The notes: generated by a model from the sequence alone, not told the origin. A DNA stretch of 64,000 nucleotides from Vibrio mexicanus (GCF_001012815.1 NZ_JYJP01000128.1:1-64000); one strand, 5' to 3'. Numbered from the stretch's first letter, positions 38,184 to 48,391 are shown. Numbers and translations are program-made.

Positions 38184-38252
38184 ATTTCGATATTACTAGA
38201 AATAATTTGACTCCGCCAGTTTATAAACCTATATTTCGATCATTCTAGAAAT
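38184..38252. promoter_or_regulatory. Two matching ArsR-type operators
   Basis: ATTTC-N10-GAAAT occurs twice with the same spacing: 38184-38203 and 38233-38252. Both also share ATATTTCGAT at the left and CTAGAAAT at the right. They lie between the divergent ArsR repressor and permease genes, so they probably govern both. Confidence 0.72.
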
Positions 38253-38269
38253 GCAGAAAAGAGAATCTA

Positions 38270-39181
38270 ATGACTATTTCACAATCCATGATCACCGATA
38301 CACTCGGAATGTTCGCATTTTTGGCCGCAGAGCTTACGGTTCTGTTTCTTTTGATTAGCTATGGCGTTGGGGTACTGCAGCACTACATCCCGCCTGCGAA
38401 AATTCAAAAGATTCTGAGTGGTCAAAATGGTCGAGGTTATGTCGTGGCGAGCCTGCTTGGTGCCATTACTCCATTTTGTTCTTGCTCAACCATCCCGTTT
38501 CTTAAGGGGTTGTTAAGAGCAAAGGCTGATTTTGGCACTATGTTGGTTTTCCTGTTTGCCAGCCCACTGTTAAACCCGATCATTATTGGTTTATTCGCCG
38601 TGACGTTTGGCTTACAGGTGACAGTGTTCTATTTTGTTGTTGCGATGGGCGTGTCAGTGATTGCTGGCTATACGCTAGAGAAGTTAGGCTTTGAGCGTTT
38701 TATCAAAGAAGAGGCTTACATCGAACCTGAATCAAAGGGTTGCGGCTCTAGCTGTGGTCAAAAACCACAGGTGTCGAAATGGCGCAAAATCTGGAACAGC
38801 ACTTGGACTGATTTCAAAAAAGTGTTGCCTTATCTGCTGGGCGGTATTGCACTAGGCTCGTTGATTTACGGCTTCATGCCAACCGAGTTCATTGCTTCTG
38901 TCGCAAGTGACAACAACCCATTCGCGATTCCTGTTGCGGCTGTGATTGGTATTCCATTGTACATTCGCACTGAAGCGGTTATTCCACTAAGTGCAGCCTT
39001 AGCGGCAAAAGGCATGAGGTTAGGCGCGGTAATGGCTTTGATTATCGGTAGTGCAGGGGCGAGCTTAACAGAAGTTATCTTACTCAAGTCTATCTTCAAG
39101 AATCAGATGATCATTGCCTTCTTGACTGTCATCTTGAGTATGGCGATTGGCGCAGGTTTCTTGTACCAGTTCCTATTCTAA
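38270..39181 (+). CDS. UPF0718/DUF318 permease (ArsP/SO_0444-like)
   Basis: A 303-aa membrane permease with about eight helices. The family signature ITPFCSCSTIPF, carrying two cysteines in the membrane segment, is at about residue 65; the repeat partner IPLYIRTEAVIPL is near 230. Homologues export trivalent organoarsenicals (ArsP) or cope with copper/zinc. A cytoplasmic loop contains CGSSCGQ. It is controlled by the divergent ArsR gene through two dyads. Which metal or metalloid is handled cannot be decided by eye. Confidence 0.88.
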   Translation: MTISQSMITDTLGMFAFLAAELTVLFLLISYGVGVLQHYIPPAKIQKILSGQNGRGYVVASLLGAITPFCSCSTIPFLKGLLRAKADFGTMLVFLFASPLLNPIIIGLFAVTFGLQVTVFYFVVAMGVSVIAGYTLEKLGFERFIKEEAYIEPESKGCGSSCGQKPQVSKWRKIWNSTWTDFKKVLPYLLGGIALGSLIYGFMPTEFIASVASDNNPFAIPVAAVIGIPLYIRTEAVIPLSAALAAKGMRLGAVMALIIGSAGASLTEVILLKSIFKNQMIIAFLTVILSMAIGAGFLYQFLF

Positions 39182-39228
39182 TTCGGCTTCAGTTCTACGC
39201 TCATTTCGGTGATGAGTTCCAGACAAAC

Positions 39229-39254
39229 AGCGGCGCCTTTGAGCGCCGCTTTTT
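39229..39254 (+). terminator. Intrinsic terminator after permease
   Basis: AGCGGCGC (39229-39236) pairs with GCGCCGCT (39243-39250), followed by TTTTT. Confidence 0.85.
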
Positions 39255-39453
39255 CTATATTGTGGTTCGCCTTGATGATGAGGCTGGGCATGTGTAATGA
39301 AAGTCAATGTAACCCTAGCGCCAAATGTCGCAATGAAGGTCAAGGTTTGGCGATTATCTATAGAAATGTTAGCGACTTAGTCGCAAGGCTTCTCGCGAGG
39401 AGCGTTATTGACGACTACCTTTATAGAAGCAATGGCTAATTAAGGATAATGGC

Positions 39454-39984
39454 ATGATAGGTTCAGTATTCAGTTGGATCACTCGAGGGTTTTTAGCGGC
39501 ATTACTTTTATTCTCTGCGGCGTTTACCAATTTGGCGTATTCGGAGACAACACCTGAACTCGTAGGAGACCCCATTCTTTGGGTTAGCGGTAAGATCACC
39601 AACACCAATACGCCAGAGGGGCTGGTATTGGATGAGATGTTCATTAGCCAAATGGATATGGGACATATTGCAACATCCAACCACGTTGTGGAACAAGTGG
39701 CGTCTTATGAAGGGCCAACTATTGAGAGTGTCTTAGAACTTGCGGGTCACCAAGGGAAAGATGCGAAGTTCATTGCTTGGGATGATTATGTGGTGACCAT
39801 TCCTATCGAAACGATCAAACAATATGGATTACTGTTGGCGACGCACGAAAATGGAAAACGGATGACTATCGATGACAAAGGCCCGTTTTTCGTTGTGTTC
39901 CCGTTCACTGATAACCCAGAGCTTCAAAATGACCTTTACTACAACCTGTCGGTTTGGCAGGTCAGAGAAATTATCGTCGAATGA
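39454..39984 (+). CDS. Periplasmic molybdopterin-oxidoreductase-like (SUOX-fold) protein
   Basis: A 176-aa exported protein with a signal peptide ending near LAYSE. The mature part resembles the sulfite-oxidase-type domain (LVLDEMFISQM, PTIESVLELAG, IAWDDYVVTIPIETIKQYG, LLATHENGKRM, DKGPFFVVFPF). It contains no cysteine, so the usual Mo-ligand residue is missing and cofactor catalysis is unlikely. The stop codon overlaps the start of the hybrid kinase gene (ATGATGA), indicating translational coupling, so it is probably the ligand-binding partner of that kinase. AAGGATAA precedes the ATG. Confidence 0.78.
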   Translation: MIGSVFSWITRGFLAALLLFSAAFTNLAYSETTPELVGDPILWVSGKITNTNTPEGLVLDEMFISQMDMGHIATSNHVVEQVASYEGPTIESVLELAGHQGKDAKFIAWDDYVVTIPIETIKQYGLLLATHENGKRMTIDDKGPFFVVFPFTDNPELQNDLYYNLSVWQVREIIVE

Positions 39985-42180
39985 TGAATAAGCTTTTGCA
40001 ACGTTTGAGTCATCGTCAGCTCTTTTTGGGGCTGACTTTGTTTGTATTTATCATTGTTGCAGCGCTGCTCGTCTCAGTGCTTAAGTTTTATCAAGCCGTG
40101 GGGAGCAACATGCCCATGCCCTACGTGGCCGTTGTAAACAACAATGTGGGTTCTAAGATAAAAATATTGCAGCTTGTGAATGAAGTGGACAAGTATTCCA
40201 GTAATCCGACACTCAAACAGCTTACGAGCTTGAAATTTAAGAGCCGCGTACTCAAATCGAGTATATTCCAAGACCTGAATAGCCAAACGACGGAAGCGAT
40301 TCATAAAGAGTTTGGCGATTTCGAAGAACTCAACAGGCTGCGTAGTCAGATTGAACATGTGTTTGACCAAATCGGGGCGTTGAACGGTGAGCAAGAGTCA
40401 AACATTCACGTGGCTCAGATTAGCCAAGATTTAAATGCCTTGTACAGAGACTTGAACTTCTATTTATCGGACTTTGTAACGGATGTTCAGCACACTCAAA
40501 ATACCTATATCGAAAGCAAAGACAAACTGCATAAAGATCGCTACGTCTACATTACTGCCCTGCTGTTTCTAATTTTGTTCGGATTTGTAGCGGTTCTATT
40601 GATGTTTATGAATCAGCGTAAGTTGCTCACTCAATTGAACGAGCAAAAAGCCGAGCTTGAAGAGGCGAAGTATATTGCCGAAGAGAGTGCTGAGGCCAAA
40701 GCTCGGTTCTTGGCCAATACCTCCCACGAGATCCGTACACCACTGAATGCCATCATTGGTTTGAGTCATTCCGAGTACTATAAAACTGCTTCGCAAGACG
40801 AGCGCGACAACATTAGCTTGATTCATGAGTCAGGGCAGCATTTGCTTAGCTTGATTAACAACATACTCGATTTGAGCAAGATAGATTCAGGTAGAATGAC
40901 GACGGAAAATATCGATTTCGACTTGTATGAGTTGGCAAAATCAGCAGCAAGTTTGTTTGTCAGTAGCGATAAAGATAAGCACGTCGATGTTTCTGTTCAC
41001 CTTCCTTCAAATTACAAATACGTGCTTAACTCAGATTTCACTAAGCTCGCGCAAATCGTGACGAATCTGTGTTCCAATGCGATGAAATTTACCGAAAAAG
41101 GCGCGATAACGATAAAGCTTGATATCGAGCAGTTGACGACGACTCAAGCGACTTTAGTCATGACGGTGAAAGATACCGGCATCGGAATGAGTAAGGAGCA
41201 ACAAAGTTCCGTGTTTGATGAGTTTGTTCAAGCAGATGAATCAACCACTCGCCGCTATGGCGGTACGGGGCTTGGGCTGTCAATTTGTAAGTCGTTAACA
41301 GAACACTTCAATGGCAGCATAGCGGTTCGAAGTGTGGTTGGGCTGGGGAGTGAGTTTAAAGTTTGTATTCCGGTTACGGTGGCAGAGAAAACGCCGATTA
41401 CCAAGACGGCAAATACCCCTCGAGTTAAGGTGTATTCTAAGAATGTCCACATGTGTGAAATGATCAGGGCGGAGTTAAAACTGCATGAACTCTATTCCCC
41501 GAGCGGAGAATGGGTGATTTACTATCACGATGCATCAAGCAACTTGGCTCAAGAACTGGCGAAGCTCGAACAGGAATTCAGTGAAAAGATCATCGTAATC
41601 ATACATATTAATCACCGCAGTCAGTTAGGGGTGAGCAAGCTCTTTATCGCTAAACCCTACTGCAATCTAGAGTTAGTCGAAGCGCTGCTTGAACAAACAT
41701 CTGAGATTGAAGTAGACAACAATCCATTAAGCGTTGAGGTGCCTACTGACTCGAATGTCGAGGCAGAGGCTGAACTCACATCGCCCCCTAACTTGTCTGG
41801 AATCAGAACCCTATTGGTCGAAGACATGCGAGTAAATCAGATTGTCGCACAAAAGACGCTCAGCCAACTCGGGATTCAACCTGATATAGCGGAAAATGGT
41901 CAAGAGTGTTTGGACACGTTGGCAAAGGCAGACTTTGATGTGATTTTCTTGGATATTCAGATGCCAGTTCTTGATGGTGTAGAAAGCTTTAAAGCAAATC
42001 AAAAAACGCAATCTTGCGCCTAATACGATTGTAATCGCGATGACGGCAAATACCTTTGATAGCGATGTCGCCATGTACTTTAACCTTGGCTTTGATGATG
42101 TCATCGCAAAACCCTACACACTTGAAGGGGTCAAAGCGGTGCTTCTTAAACACCTAAATCAAACGCAAGTGGCATCATAA
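39984..42180 (+). pseudogene. Hybrid sensor histidine kinase with receiver, one frameshift
   Basis: A membrane hybrid kinase. TM1 about residues 9-30, periplasmic helical sensor to about 185, TM2 (ITALLFLILFGFVAVLLMFM), a coiled linker, HisKA with FLANTSHEIRTPLNAI, HATPase with NLCSNAMKFTE, GIGMSKE and GGTGLGLSI, then a receiver with VEDMRVNQ and FLDIQMPV. An extra A near 41993 shifts the frame within the receiver; with it removed the protein ends MTANTFDSDVAM and KHLNQTQVAS, 731 aa. The start is translationally coupled to the SUOX-like gene. There is no output regulator nearby, so the receiver likely passes phosphate elsewhere. Confidence 0.86.
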
Positions 42181-42278
42181 GCGAGAGATCTCTGAATCTA
42201 ATTCACGAGTCGTTACAATTTCAAATTACGTGTTTGTTCGGCCTCTTGACTAAGCTTTAGTCAATATAGGAGGTGTGT

Positions 42279-43214
42279 ATGAAGCGTTTCGAGAACATAC
42301 TTTTCGCCACACAAGGCTTACCAGGACATGCAGAGGCCCTCGGCCAAGCGATGCAAATCGCCGCGAATAACCGTGTGCCTCTTACTGGATTGATCGCCTG
42401 CCCTTATTTCCCAGGAGACATGGCGCAATATCAGGTGAGCTTTGAACAAGCTTTGATGGATACGGTTCAGCAAAGCATCGACACTTGTCGAGTGGAAAGC
42501 CAAATCACGAGCGACGCGGTGCCGTTTCCTATTGAAACCAAAACCAGCGAGCAACCTGCCGTGTGCATCATAAAACACGCGCAGTCGCATCATCATGATC
42601 TTATCATCAAAGAAGCCGAACCACTCAATGAAGGCGCCGAAGGGTTTAAAGCGATCGACATGACCTTGTTGCGAAAATGCCCAAGTGCAGTCTGGCTTCA
42701 GCGTCCTACCGACAAACCCCGCCTCAAAAGACGAGTGGCTGTAGCGATAGATCCTTTTACCGAGACGGAAGAGCACCACGCACTCTCATTGCGACTGCTG
42801 GAACTGGCCTGCTCAATTGCTGATTCTTGTGATAGCCGACTTCACGTCGTTTCCTGTTGGGAAAACTATCTAGAGAGCTATTTAGACAATCAAGGCTGGA
42901 TTCAAATCGATGAGCAACAGTTAGCCAGTGAAGTCGCTAAAGCTCAACGAGACCACCATCATGCTTTGAAAATGCTGATTTCTGAAGCTGGAGTGTCTTG
43001 TGAAACGGTGATTCACCATTTGCACGGTAAACCAGATCTGAAAATTCCAGAAAGCGTAGAAGAGTTGGATATAGACGTGCTGGTCATGGGAACTCTAGCA
43101 CGAACAGGGATAGCTGGGTTTGTGATAGGCAATACGGCAGAAAACATCCTGCAGTCAATCACTTGCTCTTTAGTGGCAATGAAGCCAGAGGGTTTCATTT
43201 CCCCCATTCGATAG
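42279..43214 (+). CDS. Tandem universal stress protein, UspE-like
   Basis: A 311-aa cytosolic protein with two Usp domains (about residues 1-145 and 150-305). The second carries VMGTLARTGIAGFVIGNTAENIL, matching the G-2x-G-9x-G(S/T) nucleotide-binding signature; the first is degenerate. UspE-type tandem proteins act in stress survival and cell interactions. The start at 42279 is set by AGGAGG at 42268-42273. A perfect long hairpin follows the gene. Confidence 0.85.
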   Translation: MKRFENILFATQGLPGHAEALGQAMQIAANNRVPLTGLIACPYFPGDMAQYQVSFEQALMDTVQQSIDTCRVESQITSDAVPFPIETKTSEQPAVCIIKHAQSHHHDLIIKEAEPLNEGAEGFKAIDMTLLRKCPSAVWLQRPTDKPRLKRRVAVAIDPFTETEEHHALSLRLLELACSIADSCDSRLHVVSCWENYLESYLDNQGWIQIDEQQLASEVAKAQRDHHHALKMLISEAGVSCETVIHHLHGKPDLKIPESVEELDIDVLVMGTLARTGIAGFVIGNTAENILQSITCSLVAMKPEGFISPIR

Positions 43215-43291
43215 CTGCAAGAACAATCGTTATCGAATTAAATACCTAGATAGAATCGCGAACTGACTTATTGCTGTGAGTACTCAGCAGG

Positions 43292-43343
43292 GCTTTGTCA
43301 TTACCTATATGCCTTGGCTAGGGCATATAGGTAATGACAAAGC
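43292..43343. repeat. Perfect 22-base inverted repeat
   Basis: The arms at 43292-43313 (GCTTTGTCATTACCTATATG then CC) and 43322-43343 are exact reverse complements, with an eight-base loop at 43314-43321. There is no U-rich tail, so it is more than an ordinary terminator. It may be a processing hairpin, a protein target or a mobile-element remnant. Confidence 0.9.
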
Positions 43344-43401
43344 TTAAGTGTATTTTTGTTTAGGTTTACTAACAACGTCAGTAATAAAGAAGGAGATAAG
43401 T

Positions 43402-43581
43402 ATGAAAGCTCAATGCCCGATTTGCCGCACAGAACTATTAGAGCGTGCAGACAGCCATATCTGTCCGAGAAACACGATTGGTGATTGCTCCTATGACGCG
43501 CAAAGTGTTTCGAGCTCTGAATCGAGACATGAGTTTGAACGGACGGAGGAATTCGGTGACACCATTTTTCTTGAGCGCTAG
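43402..43581 (+). CDS. Small zinc-ribbon-like protein
   Basis: A 59-aa protein with CPICRTELLERADSHIC near the start and a later cysteine in GDC, giving a CxxC-x13-C-x7-C pattern that could bind zinc, though with uneven spacing. The C-terminal half is acidic. The ATG at 43402 is chosen because of the perfect AAGGAGATAAGT leader; the same frame extends upstream to 43348 without a ribosome site. No family name is claimed. A terminator follows. Confidence 0.72.
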   Translation: MKAQCPICRTELLERADSHICPRNTIGDCSYDAQSVSSSESRHEFERTEEFGDTIFLER

Positions 43582-43599
43582 GTAGAGGAGATCTAAGAG

Positions 43600-43629
43600 A
43601 GCGGGCCTAGGATTTTGGGCCCGCTTTTT
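43600..43629 (+). terminator. Intrinsic terminator after zinc-ribbon gene
   Basis: AGCGGGCC (43600-43607) pairs with GGCCCGCT (43618-43625), followed by five Ts. Confidence 0.85.
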
Positions 43630-43808
43630 ACTGATACCTTCCCCACGTTGGGTATTATCAGAGTATACCCAAAGCGAACGAAGCGACCAAAATCAGATCC
43701 TCTAGACGTGTAAAAAACCGATATCGAAAATCCGCAATTTTATTCTATTCACCATAACTTGGGCTCTCTATACTGAATGCATGTTTCAAACTAGCAGAGC
43801 ACAATGAC

Positions 43809-44636
43809 ATGGAAGAGCAATTCAGTTATTTAAAAAGCCCTCATACTGCTGGTTTGAGTGCGTTCAGCGCCAAAATGAAAGAGTTCAGCTACGTTAAACA
43901 TGCGCATGAAGAGTACAGTATTGGTGTGACTTGCAGTGGCCGACAGGACTTTTTTAGTGATGGCAAATACCACAAAAGTAATGCTGGAAACATCATCTTC
44001 TTTAATCCTGAACAGGTACACGATGGCTGTGCTGGCGCTGGGGAGGAGATGCAATATCGCATGCTCTATATTCCTGAGCCGGTCATTACCGACCTTGCTC
44101 AAACTATTACAGGCAATCAAACACACCCGATTCGCTTAACCTCATCATTGTTCCAAGATCGTTTGCTAAGAGAGCAGGTGTTTAATCTAGCTGGTTTAAT
44201 AAACCGTGCTGAACCGTCTTCATCATTGGAAGAAGAGCATTTGCTTATGGCTGTCGCCCATTCAATTGTTCGACTTGGCGGGAAGTCAGTTGAACCGCTA
44301 TCAACAAGGCATCGCAAAGAGACTTTGTTGGAGCGTGCCAAAGAGTTCATCCACTACAACCTTCATCGAAAAATGACGATTGATGAAATCGCCAGTGCAG
44401 CGAGTATGTCTAAGTACCACTTTATCCGGCTGTTCAACGAACAGTTTGGTATGACGCCGCATCAATATGTGCTGAGTTCGAGAATCAATCGCTGCAAGCA
44501 AGCACTTGAATTAGGCGATAAAGCGGTGAATATCGCGACCCAGTTTGGGTTTTCGGATTTAAGCCATTTAAATCGTAACTTTAAAAGTACTTTTGGCATC
44601 ACGCCAAATCAATACCAGCAACAGCTTTTTGAATAA
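43809..44636 (+). CDS. AraC-family regulator
   Basis: A 275-aa AraC-type regulator. The N-terminal cupin has HAHEEYSIGVTCSGRQDF and NAGNIIFFNPEQVHDG; the C-terminal double helix-turn-helix is at about residues 175-272 (IDEIASAASMSKYHFIRLF, then VNIATQFGFSDLSHLNRNF). It is followed after 73 bases by a LysE-type exporter gene and a homocysteine methyltransferase, so it probably activates amino-acid export/methylation genes. The inducer is unknown. The frame is intact. Confidence 0.87.
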   Translation: MEEQFSYLKSPHTAGLSAFSAKMKEFSYVKHAHEEYSIGVTCSGRQDFFSDGKYHKSNAGNIIFFNPEQVHDGCAGAGEEMQYRMLYIPEPVITDLAQTITGNQTHPIRLTSSLFQDRLLREQVFNLAGLINRAEPSSSLEEEHLLMAVAHSIVRLGGKSVEPLSTRHRKETLLERAKEFIHYNLHRKMTIDEIASAASMSKYHFIRLFNEQFGMTPHQYVLSSRINRCKQALELGDKAVNIATQFGFSDLSHLNRNFKSTFGITPNQYQQQLFE

Positions 44637-44709
44637 CACCCGACAGTCACTCTGTATGGGGTAGTCAAAACAAGCAGTCACACAATCTAGTCAATAAAAG
44701 TCAGCTCTT

Positions 44710-45327
44710 ATGATAGACATAATTCTTTATGCCTTCGGGGTCATGTACACCCCTGGGCCAGTGAACGCTATTTGCCTAAATAGTGGTGTACAAAGGCAAA
44801 AAGCCATCTTGGGCTTTTGCCTCGGGGTTTCCATTGCAATGTTTGCGATGTTCAGCTCCGTGTCATTGTTGGGTGAACAACTGGTGAACGATGCCTTACT
44901 GCGAGGGACGGCGATATTGGGTAGCGCTTATGTTTTATAGCTTGCCTACAAAGTGTTTTCTAGCTCGGTAAGTCGTCAAAATGATGTTCAAAAGCAGTTA
45001 CTGACCGCACGAGATGGGTTTATGTTGCAAATACTAAACCCTAAGGGACTGACTGTGGCTCTGCCTATCGCCACCGTCCAGTTTCCATCTGCTGGTATCA
45101 CAGGTAATTATCTATTGGTCTGGTGTGCCATCTTGGCAGTATTAGCCTTCGGTGCGCCGCTGGTTTACTTCGTGATGGGCCGCTTGATTGGACGAAATAT
45201 CCGGCAGACAAACGTTCTGAACTTGGTGAACAAACTAATGGGGTTACTACTTCTGTTTGTTGGGGTGAACATGGGGTTGCCAGCTCTACTTGAGCTTGCT
45301 GAATGTTATGGTTTAATAGCAGGGTAA
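44710..45327 (+). pseudogene. LysE/RhtB-family exporter with in-frame TAG
   Basis: Amino-acid exporter of 205 codons. The family start is YAFGVMYTPGPVNAICLNSG and the LNPKGLTVALPIA signature is in the second half. A TAG at 44938-44940 interrupts SAYVL-LAYKVF; a TGG tryptophan codon at that point would restore the frame, which is otherwise unchanged. It is a single-base nonsense change, not a frameshift, so a real mutation or a miscall. The exporter lies between the AraC and homocysteine methyltransferase genes. Confidence 0.8.
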
Positions 45328-45353
45328 AAACGATAAGCAGTCAGTGAGTCAAC

Positions 45354-46256
45354 ATGGTGAAGTTAACGATATTAGATGGTGGTATGGGGCGTGAGCTAGA
45401 GCGTATTGGAGCGCCGTTTTCTCAGCCATTGTGGAGTGCACAAGCGCTGATTGAATCGCCACACTATGTTAAGCAAGCGCATCAAGCATTCATTGATTCG
45501 GGCGCTGAGATCATCACGGTTAACAGTTATGCGTGCGTGCCATTCCATTTGGGTGAAGAACTCTACGCTAAACAAGGCGTTCAACTGGCGAGAAAAGCGG
45601 CTCAGTTGGCTTATGAAGTGGCTAAGGACGCCGAGCCTAAAGTGCTGGTGGCGGGGTCGATTCCACCTGTGTTTGGCTCTTACCGACCAGAGTTATTTGA
45701 AGCCGAAAAAGGCAAAAGGATCAGTGCAGAGCTTCTGCAAGCACAAGATGAGTATGTTGATCTTTGGCTGGTTGAAACCGTCGCGAGTATTGCTGAAGCG
45801 AAAGCGCTTAATGAGGTGTTAAGCCTTACCGATAAACCCTCCTATATTTGCTTTACCTTGCAAGATGAAGAAGAAGCAACGGCGAAGTTGCGCTCCGGCG
45901 AGGAAGTAGCTGACGCCGTAGAGTGTTTGTTGGACGCGGGGTCAAAGGGGCTATTTTTTAACTGCTCTATTCCAGAAGTTATTGAGCAAGCGATTCGCGA
46001 TGTGAATCGAGTCTGTAAGTTGCGAGGAATATCGCTGGAGATTGGCGTGTTTGCCAATAGTTTCACCCCGATTAAATCAGGCCATCAAGCCAATGAGTCG
46101 ATTCAAACCGTAAGACATTTTTCTCCAGAGGAATATTTACAGTTCGCCAAGCGCTGGCATGAGTTAGGCGCATCGATTATTGGTGGGTGCTGCGGCATTG
46201 AACCGAGACACATTGAGGTGCTGGCAAGGTGGAAAGCTGGCTTAGACTCTGAATGA
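45354..46256 (+). CDS. Homocysteine S-methyltransferase family protein
   Basis: A 300-aa zinc methyltransferase that moves a methyl group (from S-methylmethionine or similar) to homocysteine. The start ILDGGMGRELER, EIITVNSYACVP, the NCSIPE block and the terminal zinc-cysteine motif GGCCGIEPRHI are visible. It lacks a cobalamin domain. Gene order AraC, exporter, methyltransferase suggests one regulon; the exporter ends 27 bases upstream. MmuM-like function is likely, the exact donor is not certain. Confidence 0.86.
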   Translation: MVKLTILDGGMGRELERIGAPFSQPLWSAQALIESPHYVKQAHQAFIDSGAEIITVNSYACVPFHLGEELYAKQGVQLARKAAQLAYEVAKDAEPKVLVAGSIPPVFGSYRPELFEAEKGKRISAELLQAQDEYVDLWLVETVASIAEAKALNEVLSLTDKPSYICFTLQDEEEATAKLRSGEEVADAVECLLDAGSKGLFFNCSIPEVIEQAIRDVNRVCKLRGISLEIGVFANSFTPIKSGHQANESIQTVRHFSPEEYLQFAKRWHELGASIIGGCCGIEPRHIEVLARWKAGLDSE

Positions 46257-46289
46257 TCGAGAAGGTTAACCGCGATTGATAGACGAGAT

Positions 46290-46313
46290 AAGAGCCGCAT
46301 AAGCGGCTCTTTT
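46290..46313. terminator. Intrinsic terminator between convergent genes
   Basis: AAGAGCCGC (46290-46298) pairs with GCGGCTCTT (46303-46311), loop ATAA, with T residues after. Confidence 0.82.
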
Positions 46314-46343
46314 GTCTGATGCATGATTAGCCTTTGGAAAGGA

Positions 46344-48391
46344 CTAGTCTTTTTGAAGTAGTGGCAGTATTTCAAACTTCATGTCGAATTGGTCTAGCGC
46401 ACCTTTTAGGTCGTTCAAGTTGCTTGAGCTGCCGTTTAGACCCGCTTGTCCACTCTTGAACAGTTCATCTAATGTTGTTTGACCCGTCAGCACTCGAGTG
46501 AGGTCTGCTTTGTGAATGATGATTTCAGTGTCCATTGCTGGAATTGAGTCTTCTAGTCCAAGCTCAGTCACAGGTAGGTGAGAGAACGTTGCGTTAGAAA
46601 CCTCGATGTAATGGCGCTCTTCAATATCTGGATGGTAAACCCCCATGTTGAAGTTAAGGCCTGCCGCTTCTGCTTTCGGTCCGTTGAGCTGCACGCCGAC
46701 CAAATCAAGGAAATTGGTCGTTGGAGTATTCGCAATCACATCTTCTGAAGCGGTCTTTAATGCTTCGCCAATCTCGTTGGTACGTAGTTCTACTGCACCT
46801 TGCAAGTAAGAGTTACGCCATGCCATGGTTTCTGACTGGTAACCTTGCTGTTCGAAAGTATCTGCAAGCAGATCGCGATACTCTAGATTAGTTGGCTCAC
46901 ATAGGACCAAATCATTGAGTAGTTGGCCTGCTTCTTGGTAGTTACCTGCATCAAAGTGCGCTTTTGCTGATTTGTAGAAATTATCCGCGCCACCTGCTTC
47001 AACATAAGTACAAGACATATCGACCGATGTAAGCGGGTTAATGTTTACCGGGTTTAGATCTAGGTAACCTAGGTACAGGTTCACAATCGCACGAGCGTTG
47101 TGGCTGTATGAACCATGGTAACCGCGCGAAGCCCAATTCTGTTTTTGCGCTTCAGGCACAATGTCTTCAATCGCTCGGCCAACATCACCAATCTTCACGC
47201 CATGGTTAGCAAGGCGTACGGAGTTGTTATGTAGCAACTGTAGTTATCACGCTGCATCTCCATGTAGTGGCCAATTTCGTTAATCTCAGTTTCTGGGTTG
47301 TTCCACACTGGCGCAGAGTGGGCAGAGTGAATGTTGTCCACTAAACCTGAGTCGACGAAACGCATCTTAAGTTCGGTTAGGTACTTAGACCAAGCCAACG
47401 AATCACGGACTTTCGCCCCACGGAACGTATAGATGTTGTGTTGACCATCGTACGTGAGTTCAGCAGTGTTCAATGAACGGTATGCTGGCACGTAGTTAAC
47501 GATTTCAACCGGGGCTTCAGCGCCTGGCATGTTGATGAACAGCACTTCAAGGCCATCGATCACTCGAGTTTCTTCGCGTTCTACGATTTTGGTTGTTGGG
47601 GTAACTAATGTGACTGCACCTTTACCAAAGCCCATGCCGAGCGCGTTATCAACGATACCCGTTGGGTCGTTTTCTAGTGACTGTCCATACTGATACTGGC
47701 CTCGACGAGACATGGCGTTACCCAGCATGATGTTTTCATCCGCCATTTCTTTGATGAAATCTCCAGGCGCAATTATTGGCGCGTCTTCAACCACGTCACC
47801 CGTATTGAGGATCCCGCGAGAGCCACCAAAATGGTCGGCGTGCGTGTGCGAGTAAATCATACCTGTGATTTTGTGTTCACCATTGACGGCTGGTAGGTGC
47901 TCTTTGGCAAAGTTCCAAGCGGCTTCGGCGACTTCATCGTGCAGAAGTGGATCGTGAATCAGGTAACCATTGTCGGTACGGTAGATCGTCATGTTTGACA
48001 GGTCTGCGCCGCGAATCTGATAAACACCATCGGTTACTTGATAAAGGCCGCCTGAAGCATAGTTCATTTGACCTTGACGCCAAATGGAAGGGTTTACTGT
48101 GTCAGGTCGATCGTCACGAATGTTCTCTACGTCCATATGAGCCATGCGGTTACGCAATTCGCCAACGCGATGGTCACCAAAAGCCGCGATAAGGCCACGC
48201 TCTGAGCGCTCAAATGCAGAAGTATCGTGCCACGGTAGGGTTTCAGCAAGTGCGTTGTTGGCTGCGATAGTATGCTCCGTCGCCGGCTTGCCGACGTAGG
48301 TTTCGATTGACTCGTACTCGTTGTCTGCGGTTGCGCCAAATGACACGATGATTGCTAAAGATAGAACAGAACGATTTAAAGACGTTTTCAT
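46344..48391 (-). pseudogene. Linear primary-alkylsulfatase (MBL fold), one frameshift
   Basis: Periplasmic alkyl sulfatase of the SdsA1/YjcS type. The signal peptide is LSLAIIVSFGATA; the metallo-beta-lactamase zinc motif SHTHADHFGG lies near residue 185; later parts include WASRGYHGSYSHNARA and the C-terminal dimerisation/SCP2-like domain. A T is missing near 47233 (agttgc for agtttgc); repair gives NYSLLHNNSVRLAN and about 682 aa. The start at 48391 is preferred (GAGG upstream). It is divergent from a LysR gene, probably its regulator. It would release sulfate from alkyl sulfates. Confidence 0.85.

Noticed and set aside
39209..39439. A 76-codon open frame after the UPF0718 permease
   Set aside because: It contains the permease's terminator, has no ribosome site and codes for a low-complexity mix; taken as chance.
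43655..43690. Dispersed repeat TTGGGTAT ... ATACCCAA
   Set aside because: A short imperfect dyad with only one copy seen in the window; insufficient to call a repeat family.
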